DNA of 64,000 nt from assembly GCA_944989445.1 (NCBI GenBank), contig CALYLW010000177.1, positions 868,556 through 932,555 of the forward strand. Reading direction: 5' to 3'. Position numbers and translations under genes: made by a program. The first letter of the stretch is position 1; each line of letters begins with the position of its first letter. Source of the stretch: Ampullaceana balthica (Eukaryota; Mollusca; Gastropoda; Lymnaeidae). Below are positions 55,381 through 64,000 of this stretch, piece by piece. Under the pieces are notes generated by a model, which did no database searches, was not told the DNA's origin, and worked only from the letters and a program-made list of their open reading frames with translations.

Positions 55381-56836
55381 AGGTTGTTAAGACTGCTCAT
55401 TTTTGAGGACCGGTTAACCTTTCAAAAAAAGACCGTTTAACCGCTCGGTATTTATACAATTTATACTATGTTTAGTGAACCAACAAGAGAATGGATCAAA
55501 TTTTCCCATCGCGTCGTTTGATTTGACATCAAAGAGCCCGTGATGTACCGACTCTAGTATTGCTGTCAAAACAGCGAATTATCTGTAATGATATTCAATT
55601 TTTATGTAATAATAGTATTAAAACGGCATATTATCAATTGTTGTCAAGTCAGTTTGTTTTTGCTGACCAGTTAATCATTTTTTAAAAAGCCCGTTTTACT
55701 GCCCGGTCCGTATTTTCCCTTAATTTTTTTTAGAACCAACTTGGGAAGGCTGAAGGCATCAAATATTCGCCTCGCCAGTTTTGCTGCTGGTGACGTTACA
55801 GCCCGCTTGCTCAGCGCTGTTACTTCTGGTACTATCTATCGGTAAATAAGCGAATACATTTTTTTATTAAAAATCGGTCACTAGCGAACTCCACAAACAG
55901 TGATGAAGTGTATTTTTATATTTATAGACCAGAATATTATTATTATTAAGAAAACGCTTTGATTTTGATGTCACGGTCGCTCGCGTGTTGGCTCTGGTAT
56001 TCTGCCGTAACACAACAAAATATTAACTCCGGGTAATAAGCTAATATACCGACTATGTCCTGATAAAACGGAGTAAACAGTGATAATAAGATGGAATTTA
56101 TTTAAATACCATATTATGTTTCACTCGTCAACTTGCCAGAATTATTGAATTTCGCCACGCACACCACGATTCTCCCCCACCCCTAAATAGGGTTTGAGCT
56201 ACACTCGCCATATTCCAAGGCATGCTCTGACTCATTTTAAAAAGAAAAATGTTTCTACCCCTGACCCAACAGTGGGGGAGGGGAGGAAAGGTGTCACTTC
56301 TGGCAGTCTTGTATTGGTATGTCAAAGCAAGAGGCTTCCTTTTATGTGAAACATCAGAGACCTGTCAAGCCTTCTAGCCTCCCCACCCCACCACCCTCAT
56401 TATCCCTAACTAGAAAACTCCGTAACTTGCTTTTGAGTTCACTTAGAGCGGTACGACTGTAGCCGTGACCTTTGACCGTGGTTCACATCAAGCTCTCGTA
56501 CAGTGCCTCGACAACTAAGCAAATTAAAATTTTAAAAAAAAGCATTCCTTAGCCGTAGGCGAAGTAGACTAATAGTGATGACGTGTATATTATTTAGATA
56601 ACGGAATAGGGAGAAAGCGATTTGAAGTCACCGTCTCTCAACACAACAAAAATGAACTCCGGGGTAAAAAGCTACTACGGGCTTATTGAAGTTGCGGGGG
56701 CTTATTGAAGTTGCGGGGGCTTATTGAAGTTGCGGGGGCTTATTGAAGTTGCGGGGGCTTATTGAAGTTGCGGTTAACCGATCCTGATTAAAAAGGACCG
56801 GTCCTGATCTGAGGACTAGTTAACCGTTAACAACCT
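55381..56836. mobile_element. Unclassified inverted-terminus element with ~12-bp flanking duplication
   Basis: Starts AGGTTGTTAAGACTGCTCAT and ends TAACCGTTAACAACCT. Direct repeats flank it: TATTACTTTCTA (55369-55380) and TATTAATTTCTA (56837-56848), 11 of 12 matching. Both ends also carry GACCGGTTAACC-like motifs in inverted orientation. No transposase ORF in 1456 bp. The size of the duplication fits MULE-like elements better than hAT, but the class is open. Confidence 0.6.
56690..56772. repeat. 19-bp repeat, ~5 copies
   Basis: Unit GGGGGCTTATTGAAGTTGC inside the element 55381-56836. Confidence 0.92.
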
Positions 56837-57108
56837 TATTAATTTCTAAGGCATTTTTTTGGCTCTCAACAGTAAATAGTCTGATCGTGATGCAACCATT
56901 TTATTTATCTATCACTCTACTTGCCGGATTGTCCCAATAAGATGCCAAATGGAAATTTCTCACTTACAAACAAAATAAGAATCAAACATCTAGTAACGAA
57001 ATAAAAAATGAAATTGTCTTTCAAATATTTATTTATCTTCTGAGACATTAAAATAGATGAAAAATACCTTTTAAAAAACATTTTCAGTCAGTAAATTTTT
57101 TCGAAGTG

Positions 57109-57372
57109 GCTGCTCGTCTCGAAGTATTTTCATTGTTGTTATGGCAATATGGCAGAGCGAAGCGTACTTCCGGGAATGAAATGTTGTATTTTTCACTTGA
57201 AAATAGGAAATAAGTAAATAGGGAATAAGTGCAATTATTTTTATCCATTAAAGTAATTAAGATTGTAGTTTTAGGGTCTGGGTTAGGTTTAGTTGTCTAT
57301 TTTTTTAAATCAAAACGTACTTCGAGACGACTAGCATTCGTGCTGGATGACTCGAACTTCGAGACGAGCAGC
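57109..57372. mobile_element. MITE sharing its interior with 1766-2022 but with other termini
   Basis: Terminal repeats GCTGCTCGTCTCGAAGT at 57109-57125 and the perfect inverse at 57356-57372. The interior (GGCAGAGCGAAGCGTACTTC, CGGGAATGAAATGTTGTATT, GGGTCTGGGTTAGGTTTAG) matches the MITE at 1766-2022. Confidence 0.75.
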
Positions 57373-57650
57373 AACGGCCAAATTTTTTTTAGCATGGGTC
57401 GAGCCAGGTAAAAAACATCTGGCTAGGTAAACAAAATGGACGTATCATGACCAGATTATGTATTAGGTATATAGAGCCGAAAAAATTCCTTAGAAATTAA
57501 AAAGACTTACAAATTAGCGCTGTAATTAGCTGAAATACAACATATAATTATGCATTTAATAAATTAAAAACGTAAGTCGTAAGTTTTCACGAGAAAATTA
57601 AATTTCGCTGTGAAATAATATACGTGACGTGTAGAAACTGCAGGATAACC

Positions 57651-58484
57651 GCAAATCGTAATTTTTGTTCATTGTAATGTAAGTAAGTAATAAAAAATAT
57701 TTTTAAAAATTGATATTGTATTCTACTAAAGCAGTATACAGTCTGTCTACTACCACTGAGTAACTACTGACTATTGAGAATTGAGACTATTTTATGTCTA
57801 TTGTAATCTGTCTGAACTGAACTGTCTCTGTATTGTCAGTGAGTGTAAGTTCACGTCACATGAACATGATGCAATTAATAATTTATAAACATCTGGACTA
57901 CTTTTTAAGGAAAAGCGATCCAATTTTATTATATTTTCAATATGATATAGAAATTCAGAAATGACAACATTTTGATATACCGGCAAATATTTCGTTACAA
58001 ATCTCTAGCAACTCTAGGATTGGGAAGCAGGTCAAAGGGAACCTATTCTTGATTTGTTTACATATGAGCTTCCTGTTTCTGATACCTGAAAAGGTTTCGT
58101 TGTTTATTATTTGAATTATTTTCATTTTAATTTTATAATGTAACAAAAAAGCCATAAGAGTTTAATTTTCTTTTTAATATTTAACAAAAAGTATCACACA
58201 TTTGCACTTATTAGAACATACCAGTTGAGTTTGTTTTTATTTCTTTTTTTTTGTTTTTTCATAAATCAAAGTGTGAAACCAAATGTCCTACTTTATATAG
58301 AAACGATGTCAAACTCATTCAGTTTTCTGTTAACTGTGGCATATAATCTCTTATCGCCCCCGCCCCCATCTCCAAGACCCTATTCGCCACCCTCAGCGGC
58401 CTTAGAACCATTTCCTTACATTCCGTCTCCCATATAAATAATATAATAAACAATATAATAGCCAAAGTCACAGGTTGGAAGGAG
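57651..58484. other. AT-rich, nothing recognised
   Basis: Short open frames near 57800-58440 look like chance. Confidence 0.4.
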
Positions 58485-58745
58485 GGGTCCATAGCGCTAT
58501 GACGTCATTTTTGAGCTTATATTTAAGTATATATACAAGGCGCGCATCAGGAGGTGTGCAAAATTCTAAAAGATTCTAAAAAATATATTATATGACGTCA
58601 TAGTTTTAGCTTATATTTTAATTTTGGAAAATAGAGCGATGTAAAAAGAGGATTTGGGGATAATTATAAAATACTTTGTGTACATTTCAGGAAGTTTAAT
58701 ATTTCGTATTTATCAAACAAGGATAAGTTACTTGAGCTTTTTACA
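58485..58745 (+). mobile_element. Helitron-derived fragment without ends
   Basis: Shares TTAATTTTGGAAAA, GATGTAAAAAGAGGATTTG and TTAATATTTCGTATTTATCA with the Helitron at 3697-4136. Neither TC nor CTRR end is present. Confidence 0.55.
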
Positions 58746-59313
58746 ACAACACCTAGTTATACCATGTTCTCTTTTCCTTTCATTCCCACTGTCATCATGT
58801 CATGTCTCATAGTTATAGAGACTGTCGGTGGTTAGAAACTAGAGCCGCCCATATTCATATTCTTTTAAATAATTATTAAAATAACCATTATGGTGGACAA
58901 TAAGTTATTTAATGCTTTTGACAATTTTCAACATAAACTCTTATGTTTTAGACTACTCTTTTTCGTTTTTTGTTCTTGCCGTTGGTGTGGTATAGTTTTT
59001 TAAATATTTATTTTAAAAATCTTTTTAATTATCTTTTCCTTTTTTCACAGTTAGACGACAGAGAAAAAAATTAACAAATTAAACATCTTTTATACCTCTA
59101 CAAGTCTCAGAAAGATCCTTCTTCTTAGCGGACCTAAAGTGCTTGGCACAAAAATTGCTTCAAGGTAGAAAATAAGATAGAGGGGTGGGTGGGGGCGCGA
59201 ATCGCCTTCTTTCTTAGACTTCTGCCAAACATTGTATTTTCTTTTCTTTTTTTAAAAAAATAAATTAATTAAAGCATTGTTAAATGGGAAAAAAAGCCTC
59301 GTAATGGCGTTTA

Positions 59314-59341
59314 TGGGGATGCAGTGGTCGAGTGGTAGCGC
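59314..59341 (+). mobile_element. tRNA-SINE head cut by a hAT insertion
   Basis: GGGGATGCAGTGGTCGAGTG, then GTAGCGC. This is a pol III A-box region, interrupted at 59342 by the terminus CAGGGCTGGATTAA. Confidence 0.5.
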
Positions 59342-60534
59342 CAGGGCTGGATTAACCTATAGGCAAACAAGGCACGTGCCTTGGGCACCAAGCGTTTGGG
59401 GGGGGGGCACCACAAGTCCTCAAGAAAAAAAAATGTGTATTGTCCATAATCGACATGACGTTAGCAAATCGCAAATGTAATATTAAATCGCACAGGGGCG
59501 GATTAAATGGAACGCTGATTGGGCTAAAGCCAAGGGCCCCCAATGATTTAAGACTACATTAAGGGACCCCAAACTTATTACATTGTATAATAAAGTGGCT
59601 GGACAGGGCCCCAGGTGGAATTGCAGCCAGGGGCCCTGTGCAATCTTAATCCACCCATGAAATCGCTTTTAAAGGGGAAAATGAAAAATTTGGATCTTTA
59701 CAAAATTGAATTTTTCTAGGGTTGCTGGAGTTGGTCAGTCAGTTTGATCCATTTTCAGCATTTTTGTGAAATAAGGACATTCTGGAAAAGGAAATCCTTC
59801 TTATGTATCCCAAACTATATGTGAAGAACTGATTAAAATTATGTCCCCAAAAGTCCATCAAGTAATTATAGATGAAGTAAAGGTTTCCGGTTATTTCAGC
59901 TTGTCAACCTGATATTTCACTTATAGATCAGTTAAGCGTTGTTCTTCAATATGTGATAGATGGAGAGCCCATCGAGCGCTTTTTGACTTTTTCGGAGCCG
60001 CAAAGTCACACCGTTGAAGGTATGGCTAAGCAAGAGTTGCAGTACTTACGTGAAGTGTGCAATATTAATTTTGCGAAATGCAGAGGTCAGTCCCGGATAA
60101 CGCAGCTAATATGTCTTGGTATTATAAGGGCATGCAGAACAAAATTCTAGAAGAAAATTAGTTTTCTATCTACATACCCTGTGTTACCCATTCACTAAAT
60201 CTGGTAGGATGAAGTGCCGTTTACTCTTTTTTAGAGGCAGTAAACTTCTTCCATACAATGCAACTGATCGATACTTTTTTCTCAGCTTCAACCAACAGAT
60301 GGAAGATTCTGAAAGGATGCTTTATGAATTGAACGCTGGTAAACTCTCTTTCCGATACCAGATGGGAAGCACAAGCTGTTGGAACTAAAGCTATTCTTAA
60401 GTCTCATCCTCAGATTATAGAAGCGTTAGAGTGTTTACAATAAGACCTGTCACAGAAGGGGGACACCAGAAGAGAAGCAGACAAAAATTGCAAAGAAGAT
60501 ACAAGTATTAGAATTTGCTCTCACCAGTGGCGTC
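59342..60534 (+). pseudogene. ZMYM1-type hAT element, left part, dead transposase
   Basis: Left terminus CAGGGCTGGATTAACCTATA, same family as the MITE at 13202. Transposase remnants follow: VLQYVIDGEPIERFLTFSEP, then a HTVEGMAKQELQYLRE stretch, a frame change within CRGQS, and DNAANMSWYYKGMQNKILEE. Further along are FFSAST (near 60275) and an EALECLQ...QKGDTRREAD segment. These follow the order of ZMYM1-like/DUF4371 hAT transposases (VDSTxD missing, GxPVERFLxF, CRGQxYDNAxNMSGxYxGxQ, LYxFFSAST). Several frameshifts and stops. It contains the MITE 59493-59659 and is cut at 60535 by another element. Confidence 0.78.
59493..59659. mobile_element. Nested short hAT MITE
   Basis: Starts CAGGGGCGGATTAAATGGAA and ends CTTAATCCACCCATG, flanked by AAATCGCA (59485-59492) and AAATCGCT (59660-59667). 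Its CTAAAGCCAAGGGCCCCCAA and GGGACCCCAAACTTATTA segments match the minus-strand element near 62600-62690. Confidence 0.75.
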
Positions 60535-61130
60535 ACTAGGGGGGTGGGGGCGCGGGCCACCCCGGGTGACACCCATCAGGGGGTGACACCCGAGCCTAAA
60601 ATATTACTGTGTACGATTTTATGTCAGAAAAAAAGATGACAATTTTTAAATCTAGAAAGAAATTAAGAAATACAATGAAATACGTTAAACGCGAAAACTC
60701 TTATTTAAAAAAAATATCAGTTAACTTGCAATAATAAAACAGTCCCAAGTCCAAACACACAAACAACATTAAAACAAATTAGGAAAAAAGAAAAGAAATT
60801 ACAGTCGCAGCAGAGAGATCTTTAAAAAACAGCTGGAATGAAAGAGGCTGTATGTTATGTTTTAAAAGATATAAAGCCATTTGGGCTTGGACGCACCGAC
60901 AGCATGGACGAATCACACCTCACAACTCCCTCCACCACAGTGGGGTGGGGGATACGATTCCCCCCCCCCTCCAAAAACACCAAAAAGAAACACACCAAAA
61001 GATGGGTTTTCTTTGTTTATGTTTTTCTTGAGGAATATTATGATTTCAATGACTTTGAGTTAATATTTTGTTATATATATATTTATTAAAGGCGTGAAAG
61101 CATAGATATGCATGTTTATTGTTTATATAC

Positions 61131-61205
61131 AGGTAGTCCTCCGGTTACGACGGTCCCATCCCGACTTACGCTGTTTCGTGGTTACGAACGCACCCCCATA
61201 AAGAA
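61131..61205. mobile_element. Short remnant with ACAGGTAGTCCTCCGGTTAC terminus
   Basis: ACAGGTAGTCCTCCGGTTAC, then GACTTACGCTGTTTCGTGG, resembles the end of animal mariner/pogo-type elements (from memory). Only one end is visible. Confidence 0.4.
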
Positions 61206-61309
61206 TAATATTACGCGTTATTCCGTATTTTAACATATTTTTTTTCATGAGGTAACGAATTGTTTTCTCTAATTGAAATAACAAAAATTATTGAAAAATA
61301 TGTATGATT

Positions 61310-62600
61310 ATTATTTCAACCTACAACTTTCGTTTGCGAATTTTTCAAATGGCGAAGTTTTCAATCAAGTCAATAAAGCTGAGTAAGCTTACAAGTTCCT
61401 TTTCAATGCTCATTAGAAAAGAGAGAGCATATTCAGTCTTTTTTTCCCATGCAAATTCAAACTCATTATATATTCCTTTCAACTTTGAAAAGGATCGCTC
61501 TCAGCTGCAGTTTGATGTCATCATTGAAAGATAGATGTGAAGTGCGATGTGTACATTTGTAAAGGACTGTGTGAAATATAGCTCATTCAAAATCAGCAAA
61601 ATTTAAAGCTCTGTGCACGTTTTTCGCTTTGTGCTACTTCCTTTTCCTTACACTGAGCCTGGGGCTGGACAATAACTTTTTTAAGAGTTCTGAAAATTGG
61701 ACTAATTCTGAAGGTAAGCAGTCTTCGATATCACTTTAATGTTCTTCCATTAACTTGGCTGCTGCCCATCGGGTGTCGAAATTGCTGAGCTCAGTTAAGT
61801 CTGTAGGAAAGCCAAATTTCTCATGGGTGTCTTTATATGCGCCTAACCGATGTTGTAGGGCTTAAGAAAGTTTGTCAATGATGACCAGAAATACCTCAAT
61901 CTTGAATTTTTGTCTCGAGGAGAGTGCTGTTTTGTTGATATCCCTTTATCAAACTGACGCTTTCTTTTTTGTTTGATAGTATTGAAGATTGTTTACACTG
62001 TTTTTACCACTGACTTTTCCTTTCCTTTGTCTTCATAGGAATCAAATTAAGAATGCTATCTTTTAACAAAATTAATGAGATACTTCCTTTCTAAAATTGT
62101 TTCCCAAATTTCAAGTAAAATAGCGACTTCCAGTTGTTCAATTTCCTTTAGAAATCCTTCTTCTTCAAGTCGAAAGTCACGTGGCTGATTTTCATTTGTT
62201 GCTAATTCTACCAGTGCTGCGATATTCTCATGGTATGAGTTATTAATAGTCCTTACGGCATCATGTCAGGCTGACCATCTTGTGTCAGACAAGGCTTTGT
62301 TAGCATGTATCAATTTCATATGTTTTTGAAGTTATGTCAACGATGAGTAGATGCAACAAGCCGGGTATAAAGATTTTGCAGAAGACAAAAAAAATCTGAC
62401 CGCAGCAGGACAACATGCTGCTCTTTTCCCAACCAAATTAAAGGAATGAGCTGTGCACGGCATATAATGAGCTACAATGAACTTCTCACGAAGAATAGCC
62501 TGGTTTCCGTTATACGTTCTACTCATTTGCAGCATTGCCGTATGACTGTCCAAGGCATTTTCAGGGATTCGTACAAACATAATAGCCTGCATCTTTATTA
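61310..62600 (-). pseudogene. ZMYM1-type hAT transposase, minus strand, decayed
   Basis: Minus strand with frame changes: SHTAMLQMSRTYNGNQAILR, then YMPCTAHSFNLVGKRAACCP, AAVRFFLSSAKSLY, and near the C-terminus (about 61350-61430) LMSIEKELVSLLSFIDLIEN. This follows MSGKYNGxQA, YxPCxAHSLNLVG...CCPxAxxFF...LYxFF and LAxLSIExExxxxLDxxxLIxxFA. The BED-like N-terminus is missing. Its 5' end near 62600-62690 resembles the MITE at 59493. Confidence 0.78.
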
Positions 62601-62929
62601 TACACTATAATTCATAATAAGTTTGGGGTCCTTAAATTATTGGGGGCTTTAGCCCATTCAGCAACCCCCGTTTTAATTTGCCATAGGGGGAGTGTCACGC
62701 ATCTGTGACGATGTGGTACGAGGAGGGGGGTGTTTGAGAAATGTGACGTCACATCAAAAAACGCGCATCTTTAAATAAAAGTTCCACTTAAATATTTGAT
62801 TGTTTACCATTTATTTAATTACGTTTTCAATGACTTCACGCGTGTTACGATCTTAGAGTGCAGACTTACCCTAAATACATATTTAAATGAAAAATAAAAT
62901 AAAAACGAAAAAAAACCAAGTTTTTCACT

Positions 62930-63399
62930 ATAAATCCTTTATGTACGAGACTTAACTAAAAGAATGTTCATTATAATACGCAGCGCAAGACCATCCAAAA
63001 ATACAAAATTGCAGTTGTGTCGTAAAACATGTTTCATATAATGCGCGCCGATCAATAATACGTTTATAAAAAGTGTTGTCAATAAAATACGCACCTATTG
63101 CGCGACAGAAAGGTTGTTCAATATAATGCACACCCTTACACTCTATCTCAAAAATTAACATGATACATAGGAATAAATAAAATAATCTAAAAAATCAATA
63201 ATTTAATTACAGTACATGTGATCGATCTGAAATTTTGATACATTGTTTTTATCATCGGTACGAAACTGCCTGCAAAATTTCAGCTCGCTAGCTTACGAGG
63301 AAATGTGTTAAAAATTGATCCAAAGTTTTGGCGACAAGCAAGGGCGCAAGGGTGCAAGCAAGCAACCAGACACCACGAGTTAGTATAAAGGATTTAAAA
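62930..63399 (-). repeat. ~490-bp AAATCC element, reverse orientation
   Basis: Starts CTATAAATCCTTTATGTACG and ends GTTAGTATAAAGGATTTAAA. Contains the reverse of GATCGATCTGAAATTTTGAT and the GCGAG(C)TGAAATTTTGCAGGC motif. The GACC run of the 14-16 kb copies is replaced by CAAGCAAGCAACC. Confidence 0.82.
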
Positions 63400-63649
63400 A
63401 TAATTTGCAACATGCTAATTTTTATTGAGAAAATACGGCTTGGGGGGAGGGGGGGTCAAAGCTTTGTGACGTCATATCGTAAAAAAAGGGGTGGGGTCTA
63501 AGTTTTTGTGACAAAGTATGACGCTGGGGGAGGGTGGGGTAAAAATCGGCAACCTCGCGTGACGTCATTTATGGACGGCCCCTTCAGTCATGAAGGGGTG
63601 ACACCATGAGCTACCGCCCCGGGTGACACCAACCCTAGTGACGTCTCTG

Positions 63650-64000
63650 CTTCTATACATAAGATTATCGCGTCTTACGCTTATCCATGATTTGTGTTAA
63701 AAATTAGTTTTATAAAATTCAAAAACAACTTACTTAAAGCCATTTTTTGTTAGTTATGCGTCAATGACTTCAAAAATGATGGACGATGCCTTTGACCCCG
63801 CTTTGCCCCATCCAGTGTTTATGTATAGACGAATCGGTCAATTTTCCTCTTTCCACGCGAATGGTAGTCTGCGAGAGGTCAGATTCAAATATAATTTTAG
63901 AACGTCGTCGTATTTTAATTAACTAAGTTAGACACAATTTTCTATAAATTAATAAATGTTCTTAAAGTATGACAGACAAGACTTTTTAAAAATGTCATTC
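63650..64000. other. Nothing recognised
   Basis: No gene or repeat end seen. Confidence 0.4.

Larger units (their letters stand above)
54745..57650. mobile_element. Composite bounded by ~130-bp inverted repeats
   Basis: 54745-54876 (GGTTAATCCTGCAGTTTCTA ... GCGAAATTTAATTTTCTCGT ... TAATTTGTAAC) is inverted at 57509-57650 (TTACAAATTAGCGCTGTAAT ... CTGCAGGATAACC), with a few mismatches and small gaps. Between them lie a 490-bp-family copy, the element 55381-56836 and the MITE 57109-57372. The arms may be the ends of one ~1-kb foldback element into which others inserted. Confidence 0.65.
60535..63649. mobile_element. Element or composite bounded by CAGTGGCGTCACTAGGG termini
   Basis: Left end CAGTGGCGTCACTAGGGGGG with CCCCGGGTGACACCCATCAG. 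The right end CCCCGGGTGACACCAACCCT and AGTGACGTCTCTG is the inverse with changes. The flanks (GCTCTCAC and CTTCTATA) do not form a clean 8-bp duplication. Inside are a minus-strand hAT, a pogo-like scrap and a 490-bp family copy. Confidence 0.55.

Overview
This is an animal nuclear genome window, most likely from a mollusc and probably a gastropod snail or slug. It is intron-rich and AT-rich, and most of its length is interspersed and tandem repeats. The repeats include hAT transposons of several clades, Helitrons, fragments of CR1-like and RTE-like LINEs, a tRNA-derived SINE, MITEs and about twenty-five minisatellites. The mollusc call rests on repeat style and on two secreted SOD-like genes that recall egg-fluid proteins described from freshwater snails. 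It is an inference.

Three host genes can be supported, all on the minus strand. Two are multi-exon paralogues, at 7165-17108 and 29065-32884. I rebuilt them by joining exons at GT/AG sites with matching phases. Each encodes a secreted protein of about 326-327 residues with a glycine-rich low-complexity block and a degenerate Cu/Zn superoxide dismutase-like domain. In that domain the metal-binding histidines appear to be lost, but the two disulfide-type cysteine positions are kept. The third gene is SMIM15 (48668-48907), a small conserved membrane protein of 79 residues with its coding region in one exon.

Layout: 0-7 kb holds a 23-bp minisatellite split by a hAT element, a MITE, a LINE tail, a Helitron and several arrays. 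7-17 kb is SOD-like gene A, whose introns hold two minisatellites touching splice donors, two hAT-type elements and a Helitron; a higher-order tandem array of a ~490-bp element (14.0-16.0 kb) also lies in its first intron. 18-29 kb is transposon territory: a ZBED5-type hAT, a degenerate cluster of the 490-bp element, a second copy of the intronic hAT and LINE fragments. 29-33.4 kb is SOD-like gene B. 33.6-39 kb is dominated by minisatellites, including a 1.5-kb 26-bp array, plus hAT and LINE coding fragments. 40-48 kb holds Helitron heads, a 165-bp tandem block, more arrays and a long AT-rich tract downstream of SMIM15. A 38-bp array sits just upstream of SMIM15. 50-58 kb holds SINEs, Helitrons and a nested structure bounded by ~130-bp inverted repeats. 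59-64 kb is a nest of hAT elements with ZMYM1-type transposase remnants.

The most notable biology is the pair of SOD-like probable pseudoenzymes and the way minisatellites have grown out of, or directly against, their splice donors. I saw no rRNA, tRNA gene, CRISPR array or bacterial-type operon.
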